From an uncultured Oscillospiraceae bacterium (GTDB lineage Bacteria > Bacillota > Clostridia > Oscillospirales > Acutalibacteraceae), in NCBI GenBank assembly GCA_900540275.1, contig UQFO01000007.1, positions 38,572 through 102,571 of the forward strand: DNA of 64,000 nucleotides, in the 5' to 3' direction. Of this stretch, positions 16,901-25,224 are shown piece by piece (the stretch's first letter is position 1; each line of letters starts with the position of its first letter). The notes under the pieces were generated by a model, which saw only the letters and a list, made by a program, of their open reading frames with translations, was not told where the DNA came from and made no database searches. Both the position numbers and the translations under genes were made by a program.

Positions 16901-17329
16901 TCAGACCTCGGGGTCGTCGAGCTTGATTTCCGCTTCTTTTTCCTCTTTTTTGCCGTCCTTGTCTTTTTTGAACAGGCCGGAAATCTTATCGATTAATTCC
17001 GGCACGAGCGAAACGACGCGGTCGGCCGTGCCGTCGTAATGCTCAATGTTTAAAAGCTCGACCTTTCCGTCGTGTACGGCAAGGAAGGCAATCGGGTTAA
17101 TCGATACGCCTGCGCCGCTGCCGCCGCCGAAGATTTCCTTATTCGGCGCGTTTTTGGACGGGATATCGGAACCGCCGGACGCAAAGCCGTAGCTTACCTT
17201 GGAGATGGGGATAATCGTCGTGCCGTCCGAAGTAGAAATCGGCTCGCCGATAATCGTATTGACGTCCACCATTTCCTTGATTTTCTGCATGGTTACGTTC
17301 ATAAGCCCTTCAATGGGATGATCGCTCAT
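16901..17329 (-). CDS. gerW: GerW/YtfJ-family sporulation protein
   Basis: A 142-residue protein of the GerW (YtfJ) family, forespore-expressed and needed for germination in Bacillus. It begins MSDHPIEGLMNVTMQKIKEM and has the family core IIPISKVSYGFASGGSD. A Gly-rich segment FGGGSGAGVSINPIAFL and a charged C-terminal tail follow. The ATG at 17329 follows AAAGGCGGTG. The organism is therefore probably spore-forming, though homologs exist in some non-spore-formers. It lies between the DacF-like gene and a DUF2953 protein, as in many Clostridia. Confidence 0.92.
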   Translation of the reverse strand: MSDHPIEGLMNVTMQKIKEMVDVNTIIGEPISTSDGTTIIPISKVSYGFASGGSDIPSKNAPNKEIFGGGSGAGVSINPIAFLAVHDGKVELLNIEHYDGTADRVVSLVPELIDKISGLFKKDKDGKKEEKEAEIKLDDPEV

Positions 17330-17421
17330 ACAAAACACCGCCTTTACCTTTAATGTAATTTATATTTCAATCCGTACCGTCCCTGCGGACGGCGGCTTAA
17401 TGAAACAGCCGGAATAAATAT

Positions 17422-18048
17422 TTATAGTATTCCCTTCCGTTTTGCTTTTATGATTTGCCTGACCGCCGTATAAACGGCTTTCCCCGCGGAGCAGACTACA
17501 AACAATGCCGGCGCCCTCAAGCGGAGCCTGCATTGGATGCGGGTTTCTTTCCCGTCGTAGTCGGGCCTGATGTCAACGTCAAGCTTTTTGTAACGCCTGA
17601 TGGAAGACGTAATAATCCCGACTGCCGGATATACCGCAGTACATACATAGCCGTAATTCACTGCGCAGTCCGCCGCGTCCTCCCCGCACACTGCTATTTG
17701 GAGGGCCAGCTCAGAAAGCGTCGCGTGGTGAAAAATCGCCTTAAGCGCACCGCCTACGGCACGGGCCAGCTCTTCCAGGATATCAAGAAACCCGGAGAGC
17801 CCTTCTTCCTTTATAATGTCCCAAATCGAGTTTTTTTCTTCCGATAGCTCTTCTTTTTCTTTTTTCGGAGCAGTTTTTTTCTTTTTTTTCGCTTCTTCTT
17901 CCTTACGCGGCGCTATCTGGTAACGAAAAAACAGGTAACGCAGCTCGGCAAAAAGCTCCGTTTGATAGCTTGCTTTCAAGGTTACAGGAAGGAAAAGCAA
18001 AACAGCAAGGACAAGCAGCACCAAAAGTACGATAAGCAGCGCCGTCAT
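17422..18048 (-). CDS. DUF2953 domain membrane protein
   Basis: A 208-residue protein with one N-terminal membrane helix (LLIVLLVLLVLAVLLFLPV), a Lys/Glu-rich linker at ~45-70 and a C-terminal domain around YGYVCTAVYPAVGII and VDIRPDYDGKETRIQCRLRL. This is the DUF2953 layout. Members sit next to gerW/ytfJ in Clostridia and are presumed sporulation-linked; the function is unknown. It directly precedes gerW in transcription order and follows scpB. Confidence 0.8.
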   Translation of the reverse strand: MTALLIVLLVLLVLAVLLFLPVTLKASYQTELFAELRYLFFRYQIAPRKEEEAKKKKKTAPKKEKEELSEEKNSIWDIIKEEGLSGFLDILEELARAVGGALKAIFHHATLSELALQIAVCGEDAADCAVNYGYVCTAVYPAVGIITSSIRRYKKLDVDIRPDYDGKETRIQCRLRLRAPALFVVCSAGKAVYTAVRQIIKAKRKGIL

Positions 18049-18089
18049 TTCATTGCCCTCCCGTCCGTTTTACGTATTACTGGATGATA

Positions 18090-18668
18090 TCAGGCGGGCT
18101 GCGTTTCTTTTTCCTCCGCCTGTATTTCGGTTTCTCCGTTTTCGTCCTGCGCCTTTTCCTTTTCAGGCAAGGGCGGAAGGTCGTCAAGCGAGCTTAATTG
18201 AAAGCACCGCAGGAAGTTTTCTGTTGTACCGTAAAGGAGCGGCCTGCCGGGCAGCTCCAGGCGGCCGCGTTCTTCTACCAGCCCCTTTGCCGTCAGGCTG
18301 CCGATTACGCCGGAGCAGTCCACGCCCCTGACCTGTTCGACAAACGCCTTTGTTACCGGCTGGTTGTAGGCGACGACCGCCAGCACCTCGAGCGCCGCCT
18401 GTGAAAGCGGCGTATTGCGCCGCAAATCCATTACCCTGCGGATATATTCGCCGTATTCCTTTTTATTGCACATCTGGTAGCTGTCGTTGAGCTTTATAAT
18501 GGTAAGCCCTCTTTCAGAGGCGTTATATTCAGTTATCAGCTCTTCCGCCGCTGTCTTGACGGCTTTCAGTTCCGTTTCGAGCGCATTTGCAAGCCTGTCC
18601 GCCTCAACCGGCGCGCCGGCCGCGAACAGTACCGCCTCAATTGCCGCCTTGATTTCCTGTTTCTCCAT
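18090..18668 (-). CDS. scpB: Segregation and condensation protein B
   Basis: The kleisin-bridging subunit of the Smc-ScpAB condensin, two winged-helix domains. Typical regions are EAVLFAAGAPV near the start, GLTIIKLNDSYQMCNKKEY, PLSQAALEVLAVVAYNQPVT and the motif IEQVRGVD-like FVEQVRGVDCSGVI. The 192-residue length is normal, with an extra Glu/Lys-rich tail. It starts 25 bp after scpA, so both subunits are made together. Confidence 0.95.
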   Translation of the reverse strand: MEKQEIKAAIEAVLFAAGAPVEADRLANALETELKAVKTAAEELITEYNASERGLTIIKLNDSYQMCNKKEYGEYIRRVMDLRRNTPLSQAALEVLAVVAYNQPVTKAFVEQVRGVDCSGVIGSLTAKGLVEERGRLELPGRPLLYGTTENFLRCFQLSSLDDLPPLPEKEKAQDENGETEIQAEEKETQPA

Positions 18669-18692
18669 TGGGATATTCCTTTCCAGACACCT

Positions 18693-19403
18693 TTATTGAA
18701 TCATTTTCACATCGGCGTTTTCGCCGTCGCCCTCAATGCGTACGCGCTTGCCCTTGACAAGCTCCAGCACGGCAAGGAACGTCGCGACGAGCTCCGTTTT
18801 TTCGCTCCCGTTCGGAAAAAGCGCCTTAAAGCGCACGACCGCCCCTTTATAGAGCCTGCGCATCACGTAAATAATGCGGGAATTGACCGAAACGATTTTA
18901 CGCGATACGATACCGGAAAACGCATCGGCAGGAGGCGGCAGCCGCTTCTTTCCCCTGCCCGCCGCTGAAAGGTATGCCCGCGCAATGTCGGCGCTCTCAT
19001 GAACGCGCGTGTAGGTCATATCATATTCTATCTCCGCCGGGGCGGAAGCGTATAAATCATAGGTTACGATTTGCCCGAGCTGCGCCGCCACTTTTCTGCA
19101 TTCCTGGTATTCGAGCAATTGGCCTGTCAGCTCTTTTTTCAGCTCCTCGGCCTCCTCGTGCTTTGGCAGGAGCATGACTGATTTGATGTAAACGAGCCTG
19201 GAGGCCATTTCCAGAAATTCGCTTTCGATGTCCATGTCGTTTTCCTGCATGGCGTTTATCTGCTCCAGGTACTGCTCGAGCAGCTCAGAAATCTGGATAT
19301 CGTATATATTGAGCTTATTCTTCGCTATCAGGGAGAGCAGCAGGTCGAGCGGCCCTTCAAACGAGGTCAGCTTATACTGTAGCACATAGGGTTCCTGCTG
19401 CAT
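18693..19403 (-). CDS. scpA: Segregation and condensation protein A
   Basis: The kleisin subunit of Smc-ScpAB, which links the Smc heads during chromosome segregation. The N-terminus shows YKLTSFEGPLDLLLSLIAKN followed by IYDIQISELLEQYL, the classic ScpA start. A helical Smc-binding part (FLEMASRLVYIKSVMLLP) and a C-terminal winged-helix (VVRFKALFPNGSEKTELVATFLAVLELVK) follow. The 236 residues are normal. It lies downstream of a site-2 protease gene, as in many Firmicutes. Confidence 0.95.
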   Translation of the reverse strand: MQQEPYVLQYKLTSFEGPLDLLLSLIAKNKLNIYDIQISELLEQYLEQINAMQENDMDIESEFLEMASRLVYIKSVMLLPKHEEAEELKKELTGQLLEYQECRKVAAQLGQIVTYDLYASAPAEIEYDMTYTRVHESADIARAYLSAAGRGKKRLPPPADAFSGIVSRKIVSVNSRIIYVMRRLYKGAVVRFKALFPNGSEKTELVATFLAVLELVKGKRVRIEGDGENADVKMIQ

Positions 19404-19438
19404 GGGTACGCCCCTCCTCCTTTCAATTCACTCCGTCC

Positions 19439-20125
19439 TTAAACAAAAAGAAGGAACGGCAGGCGCGTCAGCCACATTACGAAGCTTTGCAGCGCGCTTG
19501 ACAGGAAGTTGAGCGGGCCTGTCAGGAACCCGATAAACAGCAGCAGGTAGATTGCCAGGAAGAAAAAGCGCTCATACTGGTAAATTTTATAAACTATATG
19601 GTCCGGCAAAAACGCGAACAGGATTTTTGAACCGTCGAGCGGCGGGATAGGGATGAGGTTAAACACCGCGAGAAATATATTAATGCCGATATAATAGTTT
19701 AAAAACAGCGCGATATAATAAAGAATCCCGCCCGTTATGAGCATGGCATTCCCGAACACAAAAATTGCGTTTAAAATAAGGCCTCCGGCAATCGCGGCAA
19801 TGATGTTCGCAAGCGGGCCGCACAGCGCGACAATCGCCATATCTGTTTTCGGGCGCTTGAAATTGCGCGAGTTAACCGGCACGGGCTTCGCCCAGCCAAA
19901 GCCAAACAGAACCAGGCACAGCGCGCCGAACGGGTCGATATGGGCAAGCGGGTTGAATTTGAGCCTGCCGCTGTATTTGGCCGTTTTATCGCCCAGCTTG
20001 TAGGCCGCGTACCCATGCGCCCATTCGTGAAAAGGCAGTACTAGGAAAATAATAAGTAGGCTGGCTAGAATTCCCATCAGGGCAGAAGTAAAACTAAGTT
20101 GGCCGCTTATTAAATCTATCAGCAT
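19439..20125 (-). CDS. Site-2 protease family membrane metalloprotease (M50)
   Basis: A 228-residue polytopic membrane protein. The zinc-binding HExxH is FHEWAHGYAAYKLGD near residue 33, and the second zinc ligand is in NLIPIPPLDGSKI near residue 165. About five hydrophobic segments are visible. This short form (YwhC/Rip-like, no PDZ domain) is common directly upstream of scpA in Firmicutes; its substrate is not known. RBS: TACGGAGGATT. Confidence 0.9.
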   Translation of the reverse strand: MLIDLISGQLSFTSALMGILASLLIIFLVLPFHEWAHGYAAYKLGDKTAKYSGRLKFNPLAHIDPFGALCLVLFGFGWAKPVPVNSRNFKRPKTDMAIVALCGPLANIIAAIAGGLILNAIFVFGNAMLITGGILYYIALFLNYYIGINIFLAVFNLIPIPPLDGSKILFAFLPDHIVYKIYQYERFFFLAIYLLLFIGFLTGPLNFLSSALQSFVMWLTRLPFLLFV

Positions 20126-20232
20126 AATAAATCCTCCGTAAAAAAGACGCTACTTTCCATTAAAATATTTAGCTTTTATTATACAGCAGGCTGTTTAAAA
20201 ATACAAGGGATAAACGGCGAATAAACGCCCGT

Positions 20233-20262
20233 AAAAAACAAAAAGGAGCCTTTCGGCTCCTA
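20233..20262 (-). terminator. rpmB terminator
   Basis: AGGAGCC (20244-20250), loop TTTC, GGCTCCT (20255-20261), with a T-rich tract on the minus strand. Confidence 0.9.
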
Positions 20263-20278
20263 AGTGTCAAACAATTTA

Positions 20279-20467
20279 TCAGACTGCTCTGGTTACCTTA
20301 CCGGAACGCAGGCAGCGGGTGCAAGCGTGAATACGCTTCGGCGAGCCGTCAACGATCGCTCTTACGCGCTGAACGTTCGGCTTCCATGTCCTGTTGGAAC
20401 GTCTGTGAGAGTGGGATACTCTGATACCGAAAGCAACATCCTTGCCGCAGATATCACATTTTGCCAT
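20279..20467 (-). CDS. rpmB: 50S ribosomal protein L28
   Basis: A 62-residue L28 with the start AKCDICGKDVAFGIRVSHSH, RRTWKPN-type core (NRTWKPNVQRVRA) and C-terminal CTRCLRSGKV. The two Cys pairs make it the zinc-binding form. RBS AAGGAGGTG. It has its own promoter and terminator. Confidence 0.98.
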   Translation of the reverse strand: MAKCDICGKDVAFGIRVSHSHRRSNRTWKPNVQRVRAIVDGSPKRIHACTRCLRSGKVTRAV

Positions 20468-20514
20468 GTGTCTGCACCTCCTTATTCCATGCTTTTGAAA
20501 TTACAACACTAGTT

Positions 20515-20543
20515 ATCTTATCAGATGTTTTTCCAAAATGCAA
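20515..20543 (-). promoter_or_regulatory. rpmB promoter
   Basis: Minus strand TTGCAT (20543-20538), 17-bp spacer, TAAGAT (20520-20515), ~48 bp upstream of the rpmB start. Confidence 0.7.
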
Positions 20544-20712
20544 GATATTTTTTCAGAATTTCTTATTTTTTAAAATCAGCCGTGCAGGAAAGAGGGCTGG
20601 CGCGGGCTTTCACCCGCAGCTGCAAAGCCTTTCAACACGGGTTTTGCCATATTCGGAATTTAATTTCCGGCTTTTTATCATACAGGATTTAAGCGGGAAA
20701 AGCAACCGGGTT

Positions 20713-20747
20713 CCTTTTATTTCCGAATATATACCGGAAATAAAAGG
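20713..20747. repeat. 13-bp perfect inverted repeat between rpmB and ffs
   Basis: CCTTTTATTTCCG (20713-20725) and CGGAAATAAAAGG (20735-20747) form a perfect stem. It lies just upstream of the ffs promoter and far upstream of rpmB. No gene is seen in 20544-20758; a second small GC-rich hairpin (GCGGG...CCCGC) is near 20605-20625. Confidence 0.5.
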
Positions 20748-20758
20748 CTTTCATGCTC

Positions 20759-20787
20759 TTGCATTTTGATTCAGGTTATAGTATAAT
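20759..20787 (+). promoter_or_regulatory. Promoter of ffs (and probably dnaX)
   Basis: TTGCAT (20759-20764), 17-bp spacer, TATAAT (20782-20787). It predicts a start near 20794, ~60 bases before the recognisable SRP core. Confidence 0.75.
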
Positions 20788-20849
20788 AATTCCCGTCACC
20801 GGATTAGGCGGCAAGAAGAGCAAGCCAGAAAATGATTCGTTTATATATG

Positions 20850-20950
20850 TGGGCGGCAGGCCCTGTGCGATTGGGACCCGTGAACCATGTCAGGCGGGGA
20901 ACCGAGCAGCATTAAGCGGTATGCCCGATGCGATGCAGTCAGTCTGCCGT
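20850..20950 (+). ncRNA. ffs: Signal recognition particle RNA (4.5S/SRP RNA)
   Basis: The domain IV signature is present: GTGAACCATGTCAGG at ~20879-20893, then GGGGAACCGAGCAGC and ATTAAGC. The flanks GGCAG (near 20855) and CTGCC (near 20944) pair to close the rod. It precedes dnaX as scr does in Bacillus. The promoter suggests the transcript starts earlier (near 20794), so a longer form with an Alu-like part is possible; I could not confirm that. Confidence 0.88.
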
Positions 20951-21029
20951 TCTCATATACAAACGGGTTTTCCGTCTGTCTTGCTCTTTTTTATGTGGGA
21001 TAATTTTAAAGCGAAGGGCGTGTGAAAAG

Positions 21030-22778
21030 ATGTATCAGGTACTGTACAGGAAATGGCGGCCGCGGTTTTTCAGCGACGTTGCGGGGCAGCCGCAGGTGAC
21101 CGTTACGCTCCAAAACGAGCTGAAGGCGGGCAGGATTAACCACGCCTATCTTTTCACCGGCTCTCGCGGAACGGGCAAAACGACCTGCGCAAAAATCCTT
21201 GCGAAGGCCGTCAACTGCCTGAACCCGCAAAACGGCGACCCATGCGGCGAATGCGAAAACTGCAAAGGGCTCGAAAACGGCGAGATTATGGACGTCGTCG
21301 AAATCGACGCCGCGAGCAACAACGGCGTGGAAAACATCCGCAGCCTCATTGAAGAATCCGCCTTTACCCCGACGCGCGCAAAATACCGCGTTTATATCAT
21401 AGACGAGGTGCATATGCTCTCCATCGGCGCGTTCAACGCGCTGCTGAAAACGCTGGAGGAGCCGCCCGCGCACGTCGTCTTTATTTTGGCGACGACCGAG
21501 GTACACAAGATTCCTGCGACAATCCTGTCGCGCTGCCAGCGCTTCGATTTCCACAGGATTCCGCCCCAGGCGACGGCGGACAGGCTCCGGTATGTTTCGG
21601 AGCAGGAGGGCGCAGAACTTGAAAACGACGCGGCGCTGTTGATTGCCGCGCTCTCAGACGGTGCGCTGCGCGACGCGCTTTCCCTTTTGGACCGCTGCAT
21701 TGGCACAGACAAGCACATTACCTCCGCGCTTGTGCGGCAGGTCGCCGGGCTTGCCGGGCGGGAATACCTCTTTTCACTTGCCGGCGCCGTGATTAAGCGC
21801 GACTGCGCGCTTGCGCTCGGCACAATCGATACCTTATACAAAGAAGCCAAGGACATGGCGCGGTTAAGCGAGGAGCTTACCTCCCATTTCCGCGGTTTGA
21901 TGCTCATAAAAACCATGAAGGACCCACGCGGCCTGCTTGTGATGGCGGACGACGAATTTGAGCAGGCGAGCGCGCAGGCGCAGAAGCTTTCGCTTGCGGA
22001 AATCATTCGCGCGATGGATGTGCTGCAAAGCTCCTATGAAAAGATGCTCCGGGGCAACGACCGCCGCACGGAGATGGAAACGGCGATGATTAAAATCTGC
22101 TCGCCGCAGCTTGACCCGGACATGGACGCGCTGCTTGCGCGTATTGCAAGGCTTGAGCGCACAGTTAAATACGGCGTACCCGCCGCGGCGCAGGAAGCAC
22201 CGGAAAAAGCAGCCGATATACCCAAGGCGGATAAGCCCGCTGCGGACAATCCGGCAAAGCAAAAACCGGCGGCTCCCTCCCCCGCGCCGCAGCTGCCGCC
22301 CGAGCCTGTAAACGAGGCCCCCCCTCCCGCGCCCATCGTAGAGCAGCCTCCGAAAAAGGAAGAGGCCGTACCCGCGCCGCCAAAGCAGGCGGCGGCGCCT
22401 CCCAATTTTGAGGAAATCCTGAAAAACGCGGAGCCGTTTGAGGATTGGGCCGAGGTCCTGCAAATCCTGAAAAAATACTCCAAAACGATTGCCGCCTCAT
22501 TTGAAGGGACGCAGGCATATGTGAGCGGGGAATTCCTTTTGATAGATTCAAAAAGCGATATTCCGTTCAAGCTCCTGCGCCAGTCGGCGCAGCGCGATAA
22601 AATGCGCGTCGCGGTCAAGGAGGTTACCGGGCGGGTTTATAAGCTCGGCCCATACAGGAGAACGCAGGAGGAAGCAAAAAAGGAAGACCCGCTCCAAAGC
22701 CTCGCGGAGAAAATAAAGGAAGCGGGCGTGCCGCTTACCGAGATAACCGGGGAAGCCGACGGTGATTATGATAATTAA
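21030..22778 (+). CDS. dnaX: DNA polymerase III subunits gamma/tau
   Basis: The clamp-loader ATPase. The ATG at 21030 gives the canonical MYQVLYRKWRP; upstream codons overlap ffs. Domains: AAA+ (~1-240) with Walker A GSRGTGKTT, a zinc knuckle around CLNPQNGDPCGECENC and Walker B YIIDEVHML; clamp-loader collar (~245-370); Pro/Ala-rich linker (~395-480); tau-type C-terminal domain. The 582-residue length is normal. It starts the dnaX-ybaB-recR recombination/replication block. Confidence 0.97.
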   Translation: MYQVLYRKWRPRFFSDVAGQPQVTVTLQNELKAGRINHAYLFTGSRGTGKTTCAKILAKAVNCLNPQNGDPCGECENCKGLENGEIMDVVEIDAASNNGVENIRSLIEESAFTPTRAKYRVYIIDEVHMLSIGAFNALLKTLEEPPAHVVFILATTEVHKIPATILSRCQRFDFHRIPPQATADRLRYVSEQEGAELENDAALLIAALSDGALRDALSLLDRCIGTDKHITSALVRQVAGLAGREYLFSLAGAVIKRDCALALGTIDTLYKEAKDMARLSEELTSHFRGLMLIKTMKDPRGLLVMADDEFEQASAQAQKLSLAEIIRAMDVLQSSYEKMLRGNDRRTEMETAMIKICSPQLDPDMDALLARIARLERTVKYGVPAAAQEAPEKAADIPKADKPAADNPAKQKPAAPSPAPQLPPEPVNEAPPPAPIVEQPPKKEEAVPAPPKQAAAPPNFEEILKNAEPFEDWAEVLQILKKYSKTIAASFEGTQAYVSGEFLLIDSKSDIPFKLLRQSAQRDKMRVAVKEVTGRVYKLGPYRRTQEEAKKEDPLQSLAEKIKEAGVPLTEITGEADGDYDN

Positions 22779-22803
22779 AATAAAGCAAGAGTAGAAGGAA
22801 AGG

Positions 22804-23163
22804 ATGTTTTTCATGAAAGCAAGATTACCACAGGGATACAATACGGGCGGTACCCAGAACATTCAGCACCTGGCAAAGCAGGCGCAGAAGATGCAGGAGC
22901 AGATGGACGAAGCCACCGCGCAGCTTGAAGAAAAGGAATACAACGCATCTTCAGGCGGCGGCGCGGTTAACGTGACCGTAACAGGCAAGCTCGAGCTCAA
23001 GGCGGTCGATTTAAAGCCCGAGGTCGTAGACCCAGAGGACGTGGAAATGCTCTCCGACCTGATTATCGCGGCGGCAAACGAAGCGCTGCGCGCGGCCTCC
23101 GACGACAAGGCGCAGACGATGGAGAAAATTTCCGGCGGGCTTAACATTCCGGGGCTGTTCTGA
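22804..23163 (+). CDS. ybaB: YbaB/EbfC nucleoid-associated protein
   Basis: A 119-residue DNA-binding dimer of the YbaB/EbfC family, almost always between dnaX and recR. The core is helical (IQHLAKQAQKMQEQMDEATAQL), then beta strands (VNVTVTGKLELKAVDLKPEV) and a C-terminal helix. Two ATGs are possible (22804, 22813); the RBS AAGGAAAGG lies just before the first. It ends 2 bp before recR. Confidence 0.94.
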   Translation: MFFMKARLPQGYNTGGTQNIQHLAKQAQKMQEQMDEATAQLEEKEYNASSGGGAVNVTVTGKLELKAVDLKPEVVDPEDVEMLSDLIIAAANEALRAASDDKAQTMEKISGGLNIPGLF

Positions 23164-23165
23164 TT

Positions 23166-23768
23166 ATGGCGGGATATAACGTTGCCCCGCTCGCAAGGCT
23201 AACCGAGCAGTTTGAACGGCTGCCCGGCATCGGCGCGAAAACGGCGCAGCGCCTTGCCTACCATATTTTAAAGCTTCCCAAGGCGCAGGCCGAGGAATTC
23301 GCGAACGCTATCCTCGACGCGCACGAAAAAATCCATTACTGCAAGGAATGCTGCAACCTGACCGACGGCGACCTCTGCCCCGTATGCCGCAACGAAAAGC
23401 GCGACCATACCACCATCTGCGTGGTGGAGGACCCGCGCGACGTGATTGCGCTCGAGCGCACGCAGGAGTATAACGCCGTTTACCATGTGCTGCACGGCGC
23501 GATTTCACCTCTGGGCGGCGTAGGCCCCGAGCAGCTATATATCAAGGAGCTGCTCGCGCGCATCCAGAAGGGCGGCGTGCAGGAGGTTATTATGGCGACG
23601 AACCCCACCGTCGAGGGCGAGGCGACCGCCATCTATATTTCAAAGCTCCTGAAGCCGCTCGGCGTAAGGGTCACGCGGCTTGCCTACGGCATCCCGGTCG
23701 GCGGCGATTTGGAATACGCCGACGAGGTGACGCTCGCAAGGGCGCTCGAAGGCAGGAGCGAGCTGTAA
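23166..23768 (+). CDS. recR: Recombination protein RecR
   Basis: Works with RecF/RecO in loading RecA at gaps. The 200 residues are the standard length: helix-hairpin-helix RLPGIGAKTAQRLAYHIL, a four-Cys zinc finger (CKECCNLTDGDLCPVC), a Toprim domain with CVVEDPRDVIALERT and the C-terminal Walker-like EGEATAIYISKLL. Start ATG at 23166 closely follows ybaB. Confidence 0.97.
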   Translation: MAGYNVAPLARLTEQFERLPGIGAKTAQRLAYHILKLPKAQAEEFANAILDAHEKIHYCKECCNLTDGDLCPVCRNEKRDHTTICVVEDPRDVIALERTQEYNAVYHVLHGAISPLGGVGPEQLYIKELLARIQKGGVQEVIMATNPTVEGEATAIYISKLLKPLGVRVTRLAYGIPVGGDLEYADEVTLARALEGRSEL

Positions 23769-23784
23769 AACCGGATAATAGCAG

Positions 23785-23826
23785 TCCCTTCCGTTTCTTG
23801 AATTGAAGCGGGAGGGATTTTTTATT
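23785..23826 (+). terminator. Terminator of the dnaX-recR operon
   Basis: TCCCTTCCG (23785-23793) pairs with CGGGAGGGA (23809-23817, one G-T), followed by TTTTTTATTTG. Confidence 0.85.
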
Positions 23827-23841
23827 TGTTATTTTCTCATC

Positions 23842-23863
23842 ACTTATTGTAGCTACAATAAGT
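23842..23863. promoter_or_regulatory. 22-bp perfect palindrome (possible operator)
   Basis: The half-site ACTTATTGTAG (23842-23852) is followed by its exact reverse complement. It stands alone between the recR terminator and a candidate structured RNA. The core TTGTAGCTACAA looks like a dimeric-repressor site; I cannot name the regulator. Confidence 0.45.
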
Positions 23864-23939
23864 ATTTTTATTAAGTATATTGTGAATACATTTCAACTTT
23901 TATCCTCTTCATACGATTTTCAGCTATGATAGGTACGTA

Positions 23940-24072
23940 AGAAAGGAGGAAATTCCCATAGCAACGGGCTATAAAACGTAATCAGCCAAAATAAAAAACG
24001 GACGTTGCGCCCTTGAACAAAGACAGCACAACGCCCTACACCCCACACGCAGGCCGAAGCCCGCCTATGGTA
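23940..24072 (+). ncRNA. Candidate structured RNA or 5' leader upstream of a small gene
   Basis: Long-range helix: CCATAG (23956-23961) plus CGGGC (23965-23969) pair with GCCCG (24059-24063) plus CTATGG (24065-24070). Inside, GGACGTTGCGC (24000-24010) can pair with GCACAACGCCC (24026-24036) with two mismatches. The 5' end is purine-rich (AAAGGAGGAAA) with no start codon after it. The stretch has no reading frame. I do not recognise the class; the raiA motif and 6S RNA are worth testing. Could be chance folding. Confidence 0.35.
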
Positions 24073-24135
24073 AATTTATTATACCGCAGGTAAGGGGTTT
24101 CTGCAAGCGCGTATAACAAACATCAGGAGGCATTT

Positions 24136-24456
24136 ATGCACGCTACATATGAAACGAATCAATCAAAAATCCCTTTTATCCCAGCAGATAAGGATTGCCC
24201 TGTTTTCATGCCCGGATACGAGTGGGATATGGAAATGCTCTACGCCATCGGCTTTGCGCTCAACAGCTTTGAAACCTTTTTGGTGGCGCGGGATGAAACC
24301 TACGGAGATAAGCACTGGAACATCGCGTTTAATGAATTCTTATTCTCCTGCCTTTATAACGCAAGCTACCATACCGACCCAAAGGCCCTGGCAAGCGGGG
24401 CACGCGAACAAATTTTGACCGGTATGGCGGAGGCCGTCGGTATTCCACGGGTTTAA
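24136..24456 (+). CDS. Small protein of unknown function
   Basis: A 106-residue soluble protein behind a strong RBS (CAGGAGGCATTTATG). It has a Trp/Met/Tyr-rich segment (MPGYEWDMEMLYAIGF) and a mostly helical C-terminal half with conserved-looking ALNSFETFLVARDE. There is no signal peptide or membrane helix. I do not recognise the family. It stands alone after the possible structured RNA and ends in a clear terminator, so it is probably a real monocistronic gene. Confidence 0.7.
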   Translation: MHATYETNQSKIPFIPADKDCPVFMPGYEWDMEMLYAIGFALNSFETFLVARDETYGDKHWNIAFNEFLFSCLYNASYHTDPKALASGAREQILTGMAEAVGIPRV

Positions 24457-24469
24457 GCAAACATGCATA

Positions 24470-24500
24470 AAGCGGGAGGCGCTTGCCTCCCGCTTTCTTA
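24470..24500 (+). terminator. Terminator between convergent genes
   Basis: AGCGGGAGGCG (24471-24481), CTTG-type loop, CCTCCCGCT (24486-24494), followed by TTCTTA. Confidence 0.85.
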
Positions 24501-24524
24501 ATAAACGCATTTAAAAAGCCATTC

Positions 24525-25115
24525 TCACCACAGCTCAGCAAGCGCCCGCGCTTCGCCGCACGCCTGCTCCATCAGCGCCTTAACGTCCGCGCCTTCGATG
24601 TCGAGCCCCTCGGCGGCAATCGAATCAAACGCTTTGATTCCGAACATATCGCATACATCCTGAAGGTATGCGATTCCGGAATCCGCCTGCCCGATTTCCC
24701 CGCCGCAGGTGAGCAGGTACAAAAGCTTGCGCGCGCGGCACAGGCCCTCAGGGCCATTCTCCGTATAGTGGAACGCAATACCGTTTACGCTCACGTTTTC
24801 AATATACACCTTTAAAAGGGCGGGGAACGATTTGTCCCAGTAAGGCGCGCCGACGATGATTTTATCCGCCTGCGCAAAACGGCGGGCATAGCAAAACAGC
24901 TCGTCGTCATAATCGCCCTTCCCTATCAGCCCGTCGCGCCGGTTGAGGCGCGGCGCCGTCATCCAGGAAAGCGCTTCGTCCTCCAGCGCAAGCTCGCTGA
25001 CGCGGTCCTGCGGGTGCGCTTTTTCATAGGCTTCTATAAAAGCGCGGCAAAGCCCGAGTGTGCGGGATTCCTCTTTTTTCTGGCTGATACAGCAGTTGAC
25101 AAACAAGATATCCAT
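24525..25115 (-). CDS. Flavodoxin-fold NAD(P)H-dependent FMN oxidoreductase (azoreductase/quinone reductase-like)
   Basis: A 196-residue enzyme of the flavodoxin_2 type. The N-terminus MDILFVNCCISQKKESR-like gives the first beta strand and FMN phosphate loop. KIIVGAPYWDKSFPALLKVYIENV is the classic quinone reductase/AcpD segment lining the flavin, and LLYLLTCGGEIG the later strand. The ATG at 25115 follows GGAGGCATATTAC; the longer frame upstream runs into the hairpin array. Likely reduces quinones, nitro or azo compounds with NAD(P)H; substrate unknown. Confidence 0.88.
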   Translation of the reverse strand: MDILFVNCCISQKKEESRTLGLCRAFIEAYEKAHPQDRVSELALEDEALSWMTAPRLNRRDGLIGKGDYDDELFCYARRFAQADKIIVGAPYWDKSFPALLKVYIENVSVNGIAFHYTENGPEGLCRARKLLYLLTCGGEIGQADSGIAYLQDVCDMFGIKAFDSIAAEGLDIEGADVKALMEQACGEARALAELW

Positions 25116-25224
25116 GTAATATGCCTCCAAATTCCTTTTGCGGTATATTATACCATATTTTTCCGCCGGAATACAAAGCTGAAAATTTTTCCTTATGATG
25201 AGGACGCGCTGCGGGAGCTTTTGA

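Noticed and set aside
22666..22682. A AAA AAG slippery heptamer in frame in dnaX, with AGGAGG just upstream, like the E. coli gamma/tau frameshift site.
   Set aside because: It lies at codon ~550 of 582. A -1 shift would give a protein of almost the same length with a changed tail, not a short gamma form, and the AGGAGG spacing (4 bases) differs from the stimulatory spacing in E. coli.
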